A DNA stretch of 64,000 bases. Source: Ceratodon purpureus. Taxonomy: Eukaryota > Streptophyta > Bryopsida > Pseudoditrichales > Ditrichaceae. Positions 1-12,842 of the stretch are shown one piece after another. The notes under the pieces are model-generated. The model had not been told where the DNA came from and did not search any database. It saw only the letters and a list, made by a program, of their open reading frames with translations. The stretch spans positions 1,054,001 to 1,118,000 of the forward strand of contig CM026424.1 of the NCBI GenBank assembly GCA_014871385.1, read 5' to 3'. The first letter of the stretch is position 1. Each line of letters begins with the position of its first letter. Both the position numbers and the translations under genes were made by a program.

Positions 1-2529
1 CAATACTCCACCCATTTTGATGCAAATAAAAAATTTGCTCATGAGTGCATCGATAATCTACCCATTTCGGTGGAGCTTAAGGCACTAAGGTAGGAGCACC
101 GAAGAGCGACATTTTTAGAGCCTTTTAACTGGTTAAATGGCATAGTAGGTGTGAAAAAAAATACTCAAAAATTGGGTTAATATTGAGAATATGGAGAAAA
201 AAATATATCTAATTTTATGGAGCTGTTTTAAATTCTTTGTAAAATTTCAAAGGGGACTAATGAGGATCCACTAACGAAGTCTATAATTGTGTCATTTTGA
301 ACTGCTAATATACCCCTAAAATTATATTCTTATTGGTCCAAAACGTATTGATGTTCCTACCTTAATTATCCGCATGCTGTCTCTCTCTCTCTTTTTTAAA
401 AAAAAAATCTTTTAAATTTTCTTTTTTAATTTATTTTAAACTTTCACAAATCTGTCTTTAAGCTTCCATTGGATTGAACTGTTAGGTTGCAAGGTGGCCT
501 TTCTTTCCCCTTCCATTTCTTTTTCCTTTTTTCTGTTCTTCCTTATAAAGTTTGTGTGCATTGCAAGATAGAAAAATTGAGTGATATTCTACAAACTTGG
601 ATGATCCACCATCCCATGCCAAGGGTAGCAGGCTTGTTTGTTCTATTGGATGTCAAATTGATTGAAACTTTCCACATTAGTGCAAGTTAAGTAACAATCA
701 TATGTATTTTCAAAGTGAGCAAATTAGAGTATGTTGAACCAAAACTCATGGAATCCAAGTCAAATACAAATATATCTAATATGTGTGGACAACTTTGATT
801 TACTATATCGCTGAATATATTAACGATTCCAATTAGATACTATGACCAAACTAACAAGGGTATGGAAAATCAAAGTTTACATGTACAGTATATATTGGTT
901 GTAGTGCTATTAATTCCTAAAGAATATTTTCCATAATTTGGTTTCTTGAGATTTTGGGCAAGTTCTTGTGATGTCAATTATTTGGGAATTTCTGGGAATT
1001 TTTTTAGGAGACAAAAGAAATTGCAAAAGCTTCCCCAAAATATAAAATTTTCCACTAAATATTGGAAAAAGAATTATAGTGCCCAAAGTGGTTTTTGTAC
1101 TCTTTGGACAACCCCAAATTTTTGTTATATTTATCAATCACCTTTGAGGTTTTTTCTTACAAGTAAATAATATAATTTTTTTTGAGATTGTTGAATTAAA
1201 AAGAAAAAAAAGAGTGGAAAAAATTTCATTCCATGAAGAGTGAAAGTTTTTTTACAATGTAAAAAAATCTTTTTATTTTATTTCATAAAAGGTAGAGATT
1301 TTTTATTTATTTATTTATGTTTATTTCTTATATTATATTTAAGAAAAGACATGAACCTTTGTTTTGACCTTGAGGATTTATATCCAATACCATATTGAGT
1401 TAACAAATGAAATAAAATGAGTATTAGAACTAATATGAGCACATGTTCCTTTTATAATTGTTTTATATTTCTTCGCTCTTTTGCAACCTCTTCAATTTGG
1501 TATATAAGTGACCAACATTATGTGTACTGTACTAGTGGCAAACCCCCAACTTATGAAGTCAAAGTCAGCTCATCATGCTTGAGTAGGATAGAAAGAAAAG
1601 TACTTTTTACCTCAAACTCTGTAAATTTCTAATCGATGTGGTCAAAATTGATGGAATTTTATATGCATAATCTTCTGGTAATCTCAAGCAAGATTCTACA
1701 ATTGGAGATGCAAAGAATTTTTTTGTTTGGTTATTTCATTCCTTACTTTAGAATGGTAATTTTAACCCCTAAAGTCAAAATCAACCCCATTAGTGTTGAT
1801 CTGCATGAAGGTTTTGATAAATATTGGAACTCTGGCTGAATATATCTCAAGATTTGTATGGTCAAAATTGATAAAACTTGGTAGGTGTACTAATTGGATG
1901 GCTCTAAATAAAATCCCACAGTTGGATTTCTCAAAATCAAGTTTAAAAGAAATTGTGCAACAATTTTAGAAATGATCGTTTGGAAGTCACTATAGACATG
2001 TGGTCAATTTCAACTTTAGGAGTTAAAGTACTATTTGGTGAGAAACGTTCAAGAAATTATAGGGGTAAATAATATTGTCTTTAGGAGTCTCAAGAGAAAA
2101 TTAAACATGTGCACTCAAGGGAAATATTCCATCACTATGGAACGTTAATTTTCAGCTTCCCAGCTGGTCAGTGGTATTGCCATCACCAGAAACAAGGAGA
2201 GGCCAGAACACTTTGGGACAATATGCAAAATTACATGTCTCCAGCCTCCCACCAATGCTTGTTTCATCGCCATTATATTTTTTGTCAGCCAATTTGGTTT
2301 CGGCAAGCAAGGTCAATTAGATCTCTTCACTTCAGTGTTGTCAATATCACATCATGCATACCAGTAAGCACCTGGAATTGAACTTTAATAATGTATGGTT
2401 GCTTAATAGCCAAAGTGTCAACTCGCCTTGAGCAGCGATTTAGTAGGAACAAATCCACAGAAAAATGACGAAGCTTAGGAAATAGAATTTCAACACTAAG
2501 GAGTATTCAATTTGTTGGAGAATAGGACA
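1..2529. other. AT-rich intergenic DNA without a recognisable gene
   Basis: The stretch is AT-rich with a short CT tract near 380, homopolymers and an ATTT-type tract near 1300. The open frames in it are short and have no recognisable domain, codon pattern or splice structure. I see no RNA gene. Confidence 0.6.
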
Positions 2530-2897
2530 TGCAGAAATCGCAGATTGCGCACCTCCTCTAAACTATCTGGTATATTAGGGCCAGTCAAGTTGTTATGATA
2601 AAGATCCAGGCCGACAAGAGCAGTGAAATTTCCCAGCTCTCAGGAGTACTGGTCCAGAGATGAAGGTACCATTCAGCTCCCTGCATAATTGGCGAGACCA
2701 GAGAAATGCAATTAGAAGCCAAAAGGACATGAACATTTCTCATCAGTGATGGATGCTCGGGCCACTGATGACCAAGAGAAACACAGTCTCGCAAATGACA
2801 CCGTAGTGGCCGGTTGATCGGAGTAAAACTTACCAAGACAAGTGAGCGTCACGATCCGAATCCCTTTGAATGTATCCTCATTCAGCGAGCGCAACAT
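2530..2897 (-). pseudogene. SERK-like LRR receptor remnant
   Basis: Reading the minus strand, a short stretch encodes LRR segments such as LGNFTALVGLDLYHNNLTGP followed by NIPDSLEEVRNLRFL. This is the pattern of the second and third LRRs of SERK-type receptor kinases. The frame is broken just upstream of the GNFTALV part by an indel, and the expected splice donor after NLRFL reads GC instead of GT. A short upstream piece (about 2836-2897) ends at a GTAAGT-like donor and could be a preceding exon. No signal peptide, membrane segment or kinase is visible, so this is a fragment. It ends about 120 bp before the CACTA terminus at 3018. Confidence 0.55.
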
Positions 2898-3017
2898 GAT
2901 CTCGTTACTAGATTGTGTTCAGAATTTTATAAGTTAGAACAGTCACCTCTGATGGCATTTTAAAGTCGCCTGAATTGATGTCGATCAGTCTCCATGGTCA
3001 CGGTTCAGGCATACTTA

Positions 3018-3070
3018 CACTACTAGAAAATCGTCTAAAAATCAACTAAAAAACAACTAAAAAGTGTTGA
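3018..3070 (+). repeat. CACTA terminal and subterminal repeats
   Basis: The terminal CACTACTAGAAAA is followed by two near-identical copies of CAACTAAAAA. In CACTA elements, short subterminal repeats like these are binding sites for the TnpA-type protein. The assignment rests on sequence pattern only. Confidence 0.6.
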
Positions 3071-4133
3071 TTCTAACACCAGACCCGATGCATAGTTGAT
3101 TACAAGGGAGGTTCCCAAGAGAATGAGCGCTCTTCTTGAAACCAAGTGAAAACTGTTGAACTCCCTGCTGGTGAGGAAAAGACGCGGTGACGATGTCCGA
3201 GGGCATAAGTTCCCGCCACGAGGCAGCGTGAATTGAGTCTGCGTTAGCCATGGCGGCGAATAGGGTTTAGGTTGGGAACCTCATTGCATACACTGCGAAC
3301 TGTGCAGACTTTCAGTATTTTCAAAAATTAGAGGACCCTTTGTTTATTTTAAACTCGAGAATCGAGATACACAGGTGTGCATTCCACCGCCATAGCCCGG
3401 ACATCGGAAAACATGGCAATGTCGGGAGTATGACAATGTGGACGGATCTCAATCGTTGGTCTTCTCTTCAACAAACTAAAATCTACTTGCTGGGATCCTA
3501 TTCCTTGTTGGGACATATATCCGGAATATGTACATTGACTATACCGTAACTGCAGGACGTAGGTAAAATGAACATACTATCTAACATTGCGAGAGCTGAG
3601 AAGGTTCCTTCACTCCTGATCACGATGGTTTCCATCTTCACGCAGTGATCATCGCAGGGGCACACAGTGAACTTCGATCTTCAGACAATGATTCCGTGAA
3701 GGGAAATCACGTTCCGAGGTTTTACTGCAACGGCATGACACAAGATATTTTTATTGCTAACTGATTGAAACAAAGAATCCTTAGCAATCCGAAGTCATAA
3801 TTGATTTCATAGAAAAAAATGTACAAAACAGAAGTGAAAGAGGAAATCTGCATAAGCGAAGGAAAAATAACGCCCACGTAAACAGAGCTATCAGCAATGG
3901 ATTAGAGAATTCATTTCGAATATACATGGCAAAATTCGTCTGGATCCCATCACAAGGAATGCACGTACATTGGGTTTAGGACAAGGAAATTGACCTAGCA
4001 CTGCAGAGACAGGCAGCGTAGCATAATCATGCATGCCCACAACTAACAATAATCTCATAAAAATGAAACGTTAATTTAGAGAACGTTATTCTGTCTAACT
4101 GAGATGGTTCATGGTTTAATATTAAAGCTCACC

Positions 4134-7100
4134 TCAATCCTCCTCCGACGACGAAGCACCTAAATCAGCATCAAAAGTCGCGTGTTCCTCTTGCGGGTCA
4201 TCTTCGAGTGCTTCTGTCATTCGGATAACCCTGCCATTCTCACATGCAGGGAGCGGGTCTTCGGACACAACTTCGGGCACACGCAAAGCCGAGAATTCAG
4301 AATCCCTGCCGTGACGGAATAACAATCCTCCTCCTACGTCTGCGGTGTTCGCATCAACTCGCTTTCCCCTGGGCTCAGTCCAAACCACAACCTTCCAACC
4401 CGGAGCTTCAACACAATCACAGAAAAATACCTGTTCGACCTGCTGGGGAAAAGCAAATGATTCCCTACCGAATGGGATAGTTCTTGTAAAGTTAGCAATG
4501 GTAAATCCCCATTGGTCTTTCTTGACTGTAGCGTTGGAGCCCCTGTAATTCGCCCTGACCCAGGTACCAATGAGAACCACTTGTCGAAATACAGAATAGT
4601 CTAATTCAATTATCTCTTCCAGGTTCCCAATGTATTCGATAGGAGCAACAATAGGGTTCATGTCCCTCATGCCAAATCGGCATTCTCGGAGAAAGGTGGC
4701 TGCTATACCTGAGTCCATTGACTTCAGAGGGATCTCTGCTGATCTCACTCGGTAATGATAGCCATATCCAAACATGCTTCTGTAACGAGTAGCGATAGTG
4801 GATGGGAAACACGAAACCGCTTCCACAGTTTGATCAACATGAAGACCCTCTGCTTTTTCATTGATTATCCGAGCACGGAACCAGTCTCGAAACGGAGGCA
4901 GGTTGGAAAGCTCTGGCGGAAAATTGCGAGCGCGTGTGCCCTCCCGACGAGGGTGCCGTGACCTCCAGCTTTGTCTATCCAGATTGCGTTGTTCGACCAG
5001 GTGCTGGTAGGCTCTGTAGAAGTTAGGAACACCACGAAACATCAGAAAGTGATTTTACACAGCCACAAAGCCGAGGATATTACAGTCGGTGACCATGGGC
5101 TGCAAGACTAGGAACAGGGAGCAGTGTTAGTGAAATGAATTTAGTGATCAACTTACTCTCTGTAGGGTTCGACGATGTCGACATTATCGATGACGAAGTC
5201 GTGGATCTCTTCCAGGAGAGCTTGATCGAGAATCCTAACTTTGCCTTTACCCTCCAGAAAAATGTCGTTCATCGTTGGATCTTCCTCACTCTCCCACACA
5301 CGTTTGACAGAAGACTGTCCTGCTCCTAAGTACTCCGAAGCGAAGCCACAAGACTCTTCTAATTCGTATCTTTTTGCCATACACCCCTCAGGCTTGGCGT
5401 GATTTCTCACGTACCCCTTCAAAGTCTTATAGTACCTCTCAAATGGGTACATCCAGCGGACGTGTACGGGACCACATATGAAGAGTTCCTCTACTAAGTG
5501 GATACAGAGATGAATCATGATATCAAAGAAAGATGGCGGGAGTTGCTTCTCCAATAGACAGAGAGTCTCAGCACACTCCTCAAAAAGTGCGTCCTGTTCA
5601 GCGATATCCACCTTCTTATTACATATCTTCTTGAAGAGACGGCTCACCCGAATGACAACAGCAGTCATATGTTCACATCCACAGCTTCTCATGCACAGCG
5701 GCATCAGGTCTTGTAAAAGTACATGATAGTCGTGTGACTTGAGACCCATTAGTTTACCGGAGCTAATCTTTCCATGCAGAAAACTAGAGTAGTGGGAAGG
5801 AAGCTTCATGTTCTTCAAAGTATCCAAAAAAATGCCACGCTGTTCCTTGGTGAGCACCCAAGGGGCTTCCGGAATGAAGGCCCGATGATCCTGCCCAGGT
5901 ACACCTCGCATCCAGAGGTGTCTGCGGATGTTTCTACGACGGAGGTCGAGACGTACACTAGGCCCATCCTTCTCACCGAACAATGTCCGGAGGAGGTTTT
6001 CTGCTACATTTTTCTCCACATGCATGCAGTCCACCAAATTTCGAACGGGGAGATCCTGCAAAAAAAAACACGGAAAATGAGTTGAAGAGTTCGCAATTCC
6101 TTGGAAGCAATTATGCAATACAGTCCCATGGATGAGTGTGTTAAATACGAGCGACATATCCGCCCCAAGTTCCAAACGCAACATGTTAGGCAGATGACCG
6201 TAGCAGCCATGGGTTCTCTTAATATCATAAGGACATGCCCATGCGGTAGACCGTCCAGCGTACGGAAAGGGCCAGACTGTAATGACATGCCAGATTTCGA
6301 ACACAGGCAGCAGTCTAGGTTCAACATCTTTTTCGAGAATGTAAACATGCATCAGTTAAGTAATTGAGAAAATGACAAGGAATGGTGTGACTTACCTTCC
6401 AGTAAGGTAATGCGTAGAGTATAGACGCTCTCTTGACTCCATGAGTCTTAACTGGATCACCCGGTGAGTCTTCGGTGCCACCGTTGCGCAGCCACGCGGA
6501 CCGAGCCCTTCCTTGCTCTATCAGTTGCTCGCCGGTTCTGCGTGGAGGAACCACACCAAGCTCCTGTGAATTGTTGAAGGCGGCCCTCGCTCTTCGAAAG
6601 CGATGTCCGAGCGGCAAGAATCGTCTATGGCCTAAATAACACATTTTCTTCAGATGTATCGAATGCTCAGCACATGTATTTTCCCCGCATATGGGACATG
6701 CAACGTACCCTTTCACAGTTTGACCTGCTATCAAGCCAAAAGCAGGAAAGTCATGTATAGACCAAAGTAACATGCCCCTCAATGTGAAAGAACGGCACCC
6801 CACGGGTTTACTCATATTTAGCGCAGGGACACCATCCCATAACTGAAGTAGCTCTCGGACCAGTGGCTTCAAGAAAACGTCGATGGTGTCGGAGGTGGGA
6901 GCCTTCGGGCCAGGGATGAGTATTGACAGGTTTAAGAAGATTTTTTTCGTAACAAGCCAGCCTGGGAAGTTGTATATAGCCAACAGTATAATCCACGTCG
7001 AATGCCGACTGTTTTGATTCCCATGTGGGCACACTCCGTCCGCGATGAGTCCCATGCGGAGGCTGGACTCATAGTCGCGAAACAGGGGGTACATCCTGGA

Positions 7101-8223
7101 TACCTCCTTCCACTGGTGACTGTCCGCTATTGATGTCATTACTGGGGAGTCACCAGTATGTCCATTGAAATGCCTCAGCAATTCAGCTATGGAAGGGCAA
7201 CGGTAAAGCCTCACCACCTTCGAAATGATAGGAAAATACCTCGTTACCGCATGCGGCACCTTTGAAGTCTCTGAAATGAATCTCGGATGCTGGCACCGGG
7301 GACACTCTGTAAGCGTTCCATTAACCTCGCCCTCAAATAGGATGTGTCCGTTTGGACAGGAATCAATTCTCTGGTGATCCAGACCGATCCTCATAATCAT
7401 CCGTTTTAATTCATATGCCGTTCTTGGGAGGAGGTTCTGCCGGGGCAGCAAAGTTCCTGCTAGATAAGTTAATAGTGCAGACAGGAATGTATCCGAAACT
7501 CCGAACACAGTTGAGAGGGTCATTAAAACGATGCCACTCTGCATTCTAGTCTCCTGTGAACCCACATACAAAGGCTCCATACACTCCGACATTGTGTTCT
7601 GGAATTCCACTTCGTTCTCCTGCAAATGGTCTTCGTCGCCATCAGCCCCCATGTGAGGAACTCCCTCCTCAGCATACGCTCCTCGTTCCAGTGAATCGGC
7701 CCTCCCGAAGGCGTCGTACGCCAAATTACGAGCCCTGACCTCCTCGTCCTCGGTCTCATCGGTAATTACTTCATCTTCAGATTCCTCTAGAGTGCCTTCG
7801 TTACCGCCTCCCCTTTCACGCGTAAAAGTGGGGCCCCTCAGAGGTAACCCATGCACAGTCTGATGCATGACCACGAAATTCACAGTTATTATATGATTGT
7901 TAAAAAATCCAAGTAGTCGTGAAATTGTATAATCCAAATACGCACAAACGTGATTCACATGCTGAAGAGTTGACGTTGGACAGGTTCAGATTCACACCGT
8001 ACATGCCATAATTCAGCGCGGGATAAGGTAAGGAACTCACCAGAACCGGATGGGGCAAATGATCATCTCTTCCGAATAGCCGGTGGTGTCTGACTACGGT
8101 TTGACTCATTCTCACTCGACCTCCTCGGCACCTCGCACATGCGCAAGGGTACTCCGGGAGTCCTAACCGATTAGCTATACTCCTTTCTATATGGAACGCC
8201 GCACAAAGTCGGCGATGCCTCAT
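4134..8223 (-). CDS. CACTA transposase (TnpD/Transposase_21 type), four exons
   Basis: Proposed exons on the minus strand are 8223-8041, 7859-6396, 6055-5157 and 5013-4134. They join in frame to 1142 codons including the stop. The N-terminus carries a Cys-rich Transposase-associated segment (PEYPCACARCRGG). The long second exon is the Transposase_21 core, with GLIADGVCPHG, then LSILIPGPKAPTSDTIDVFL and a later CPICGENTC zinc-knuckle-like motif. The third exon starts with the typical DLPVRNLVDCMHVEKNV block and contains a DUF4218 region (VRWMYPFERYYKTLKGYVRN). The last exon holds DUF4216 (SFAFPQQVEQVFFCD, GWKVVVWTEPRGKR). The protein would cut and join the element at its CACTA ends in the nucleus. 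No frameshift or internal stop is visible, so the gene may be functional. The start could lie further upstream; the ATG at 8223 is the first in frame. Confidence 0.85.
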
Positions 8224-8521
8224 TGCTAAACTTTGTGAATCCTAAGTCTACTTGGTCAACTGCCCATTGGTACTATCTCTCTGTAAAATCAAGAAACATG
8301 AAGTTAGAAACGTGAGAGCTAACTGCTTCATACTTTTCGGCACTGTCGCAAAGTTCATTTTATCAAAGAGCATGGGCTTTTACCATTTGAATTCCTCGTT
8401 TCTTCTTTCATGACATGCAGATCATTTCAGGGATAAGTAAGGAAGTAACCCAATGTATAGGACAGGTGAGAAATCATCAGCAATTTATGGCACAGTCCTC
8501 TAACGTACCTTGTTAGTAACG

Positions 8522-8851
8522 TACTTCATAGGCCCAGTCCATGCACATATACTCCAGGAGGTAGTCGAACATGTTAATAACTCTCGAGTGCTTCGTGAGC
8601 AGCCTAAATCGCCTGCAACATAATCCCAATTTTCCGAATGCTACAACTTCATCCGGTCTTTCTGCCAAGCCAATTTCGCGTTCAATGGCCGAGTCAAGGA
8701 GCCACTCCATGTAAATAGCACAGACTATCTCTCCTTCACTCTCGACACTTTCTTCAGAGTGTCCCTCCATCTCACTAATTTTTTTTTTAAATTTCTCCTT
8801 CATCCTACCTGCACGTGAATGCCGTATGTTAGATTGATCCGGTGACACCAC
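8522..8851 (-). CDS. Hypothetical open exon upstream of the CACTA transposase
   Basis: A minus-strand open frame of about 110 codons is rich in Glu, Lys and Arg in its first third (KEKFKKKISEMEGH) and ends at a good donor (GAA followed by GTACGT). It lies between the transposase start and the presumed right end of the transposon. It may therefore be a 5' exon of the transposase transcript or part of a second transposon gene. I recognise no domain. Calling it coding rests on the open frame and the donor only. Confidence 0.3.
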
Positions 8852-9817
8852 AGACGTAAGAGGATATCAGTCCTCCCATTGAAATATATATATACCAATT
8901 TCCTTGTAATACGCAGATGGAGAGCTCCCTCGTATCATATTTCTATGACCGATGTGAAAACCAGATAGATATGATAGCTTGCTGGTCCACTGACCTCAGT
9001 CCATGTTGGCAATTGTGTCTTTGGTCCAGCCGAAGTCGGTTCAGTACTGCAGAGTATGTGATTACCAGCGACGTTTCCACTTAGATGTCTGCCTCTGAAA
9101 TAATCTGTCGCATTTCCTGGCAACCTCCCTCTTCAATTGAACGGATCCCTTGTATTCTGTGAGTAATGTACACTTCCTCCTTATTCCCCTTATGCTTTTT
9201 CTGTTGAAAGGAAGAAATGAATTAGGATTTCCAATCCAGCAGCGTCGAAGCCCGACCATGTACTAAAGAACTAGACGCATATTGATTAGGGAACCTTGGA
9301 TAGTTACCCTGGGAATAACCAGTTCTATACTAGTGAGGCACCCCATAAGAAACCCCTAAACCAAGTCTAGAACACGTCTCTTTTCAAGAGTACGATCTTG
9401 CTGGACCCAACAACTACGACACCCAAATCAAGGCTTTTAGGACTTAGCACAGCATTCGTGCAGAGACTCACATGTATCCGCTTAAAGGAAATCAGAAGTT
9501 TTGCAACTGACATCCCAACCCCTCCACCCACCCCCCCCCCCCCTCCCATTACAAGTAGGTTCTCGAAAGCACATACGCAAGAACAACAAAACCCTAGAAT
9601 TTCCAGCCGAGACTCTAATAACAAACTCACTTTGAATGATTAGTTGATGAATAGAGACGGTGCGCAGCGCCTCAGCTTGGGCCGGCTAGGACCGCAGAAG
9701 TAACGAAACCCTTAGTCGACCTGACGCTCCATCTCCCCAGTTGATCCTTGAAACCTCATGGAATGCCTACTCTTCCTCCGTCCTCATAAATCCCACAGCC
9801 TCTTCCGTGTTGCCTTC
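8852..9817. other. Non-coding stretch between CACTA gene and inverted repeat
   Basis: No convincing gene. It holds the candidate right CACTA end (9325-9337) and a run of 13 cytosines at 9531-9543 preceded by CCTCCACCCA. Two short opposite-strand frames overlap this simple sequence and look like chance. The palindrome begins at 9818. Confidence 0.5.
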
Positions 9818-10761
9818 TGCGAGATATGACAGATAGCCTAAAGTTCGTACCCTAGAATGTTAAATAACAACAGGTTCCATTTGTTGGTAACTAGTTTTGT
9901 TTTCTTTGGGAATTTTGGAGGCATGTGAGTTTGGGGATTGCATATTGTAGCCGTTGTCCAGCTAGGTGAGCTATGTGATCGTGGTGTCTTTGATCATATT
10001 GAGGAATCTCCGTTTTGTTGGTTTCAAATATCAAGTTAGAACATAAGGATTGCAGCTAAATTTTCTGATACACTGGGCGTTTAAGGAGTCTGACATGGTT
10101 CAATGCAGAAGTTTTCTATCACACACTGTCAGACTCTTTCACATGACCCCATTGCTTATCAGAGATGATACCACCCATTGAACTGTACAGACTATCTCGG
10201 GAACTTTCAAAGATTTTTTCAACAAGCAAACCAGATGATATCCCACGTAATACACTAAACTACTACCATATACTATACTATCTAACTACACTCACACATT
10301 TAACTCCATGAAACATTTTTCACATTCCAAAATACCATCAAGTCACTTTCATACTACCAGCTATTAAGGTGATAAACCACAAAACCCCAATCCTAAAACT
10401 GGTTAACAAAAGAAATATTAATTTCTTTTTAAAAATTCTCAAACCACAGAGTTGAAAATTCTAAAACCACATAGTTGAAATAGTTCGTCAGTATTAGTAT
10501 AGATGCTGCTACAAAAACGGAGATTGCAGATTGGTAATAATAAAGTATACATTAATTTAAAACTAAAGCCATTTACATTCCAAGATAATATACTAGGAAA
10601 AGACTTTTCACATAGTTCTATAGCTTCCTACCAGCCAACCCTTCACTCAGTCTTTGTATAAGTTTAATGAAATTACACATCAAGTTCTCTAAATGAAATG
10701 TGAACTACTTCTATAACCTGATTGAAAAATGTGAAATAATTCATGTAGTAGTTCAACAAGA

Positions 10762-12139
10762 CTACTGCTCAGGTTCTTTAATAGTGAAATCGAAGCCAAA
10801 CTTCTTTGCCATTTCATTCCTACAGCCAGTGACCACTCTTTTTTTATAGGTCAATGCAACTCCATATTGTTTATAGCCCTTATTTTCTAGTGATCCATGC
10901 TTGATTTTTGCACAGTCTAGGCCAACAACAGTACCTTTTCCTAATTTTAGAAAATAACCACAATCTGGTAAAAGAAACTGAGTCCTGATACAATCTCCTC
11001 TTTCCCCTTCAAGTTCTGTATTCCAATTGCAACAAATTACTCATTAGCACATAATTCTTTTTCACTATAATCAGAACACTTTTTACATTTGTATAATCAC
11101 TAAAATACACAGAGATACTTTAATTTGATGATATGTTTACTGACTTGGTGGTAAGCTGCACAAATTTGATGTAAAATCCAAACTTTTATTCTAAAACTTA
11201 TTCTAAACAGCAGATTACTATATGATATAATAAACATACATTTAAATTATAGTTAATTACTAACAAATAAGAATTCAGATTTGTTTAAAGAATCAACCAT
11301 TGGTTTCCAGAATTGTTACACAAGTGTTCTACATATCACTAACTGGCCATATCACCTGATGTAACTCTAATCTGAAGTAAAATCAGTGAGGGGAGGGAAT
11401 CTACTAACATGTCTACACTGATATCACTCATATATAAACAATCACTCACTAACTTACAGTTGGTTGCTTCAATGGTGCATATACAGGTTGAAAGGTCTTG
11501 TGAAAAACAGTGATGAGTCTTGTAACTAACAAGTGCACACATCAGTGCACAAGAGTACAATTCTTACACTGGTCACAATTCCTATTTCAACATATGACCC
11601 TTTATGCAAACCAATCAGCCTTGCACAAATATAATCAGGTTCCTAACTGTGTCAATGAATAAGAATAAGGTGATGTAAAAAGAATCTACAACCCACTCAA
11701 TAAAAACTTCATAGAATATATTTAATTTAAAATTGAGTTGTAAATTAAAAAACATACATTTTTCAAACCATAGAATGAAGCTGAAAGCTGCATCTCCACG
11801 GTCGATGTGCGGGATTGCCCAAAAATCTTTGGTCAATCCCATGGTAGTTAAGGGTGTATCCCCCAGTCTACCCATAAAGTGACCCATGTCTGGACTTGTC
11901 AAATCCCTCAATGCATCCATCCATGACTTGAAGTGATTATCCAAGTTATCACTCATGAATTTAGCAAGCACTCTAGCCACTTCATGTAGTTGCTCTTTTG
12001 TTGGTCCATTCAATTTGAGTTCTTCTGAACGACGATTTTGCTTGTAAATACCATATGGTGTTGCTCCCATAACTCTATGACCATACAATACCATTGCATC
12101 TTTCTGATCAACCCTCTCTCTTCTCAACAAGCCGGACAA
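10762..12139 (-). pseudogene. TET/JBP-like 2OG-Fe(II) dioxygenase, left-arm copy
   Basis: This is the inverted copy of 35330-36707. The 5' exon (12139 down to about 11759) encodes GRLGDTPLTTMGLTKDFWAI followed by PHIDRGDAAFSFILWF, with an HxD iron-binding pair (HID). The 3' exon (11016-10762) encodes GDCIRTQFLLPDCGYF and later AKIKHGS with the candidate distal histidine, ending in EPEQ and a stop. The intron of about 740 bp is AT-rich. Joining the obvious donor and acceptor gives a TAA codon at the junction, and no clean N-terminus is visible, so it is scored as a pseudogene. One intronic base differs from the right copy. Confidence 0.6.
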
Positions 12140-12842
12140 AGCATTAGAAACTTTTTGAAGTCAAGAGAAGGCCCTCTAAGAACCTCTCGGGCAGCAAGAG
12201 GACTGTGACTTTTGGAAGTGGGCACAGTACTTGCGATGATGGTATTGGCTCGGGCAGTTTGGAGGCATCAATGTCCCAGTAAAGGAGTGGTACAGCAAAG
12301 GCGATGTGGCGCACAGCGTGGGTACATGCTACCAAGAACATGGGCTGATGTGGCTGGGGGCGTGGCACATGCCGCCAAGAACAATATACTTGAGTGGACA
12401 TTGTTTGTTTGGTTAATGATGGAGCTTGAAGCACGGGCTGTCTGACGCAGTGTATATTTAATCTATTCTTGAGGGCTAGAAGTGGCGGGAAACAAGTATA
12501 GTTGTTTGTCAACTCATGGCGTAATGGCGGGAGGGCGTGTGCTGGACAGAATGTGGAGCAGCTACATATTCCAGCCCATTGGGTCAATTAAGTGAACTAG
12601 TGATTTCAAGTGAATGTTTCAAGCCCAGCTTGCCTAACCAGTCTGATGTTCTTCTGTCCGGGGCAGTGAAGCAAATTAATGTTCATGTGTGCAGGCTTAT
12701 GCAAGGCTCTAAACTTTGTGAACTTTGTGATGTAGGTAAATCTAGAAAGCAATCAGGGAGACTTCCTGATGCACTGTTGAAGCAATAATTGATTTGTTTC
12801 AAGATCAACCCATTCCAATCCTCTGTTGCCAATATTGATAGC

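Larger units (their letters stand above)
3018..9337 (-). mobile_element. CACTA (En/Spm) DNA transposon, right end uncertain
   Basis: The left end at 3018 reads CACTACTAGAAAA, a classic CACTA terminus. It is followed by short direct subterminal motifs (CAACTAAAAA twice within 40 bp). The interior holds an intact CACTA transposase gene on the minus strand (4134-8223). The best candidate for the other end is at 9325-9337, whose reverse complement begins CACTAGTATAGAA and matches the left end at 10 of 13 positions. The three flanking bases differ (TTA on the left, AGG on the right), so no target-site duplication supports this pairing. The right limit is therefore tentative. Between 3071 and 4133 I see only non-coding sequence downstream of the transposase. 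Confidence 0.6.
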
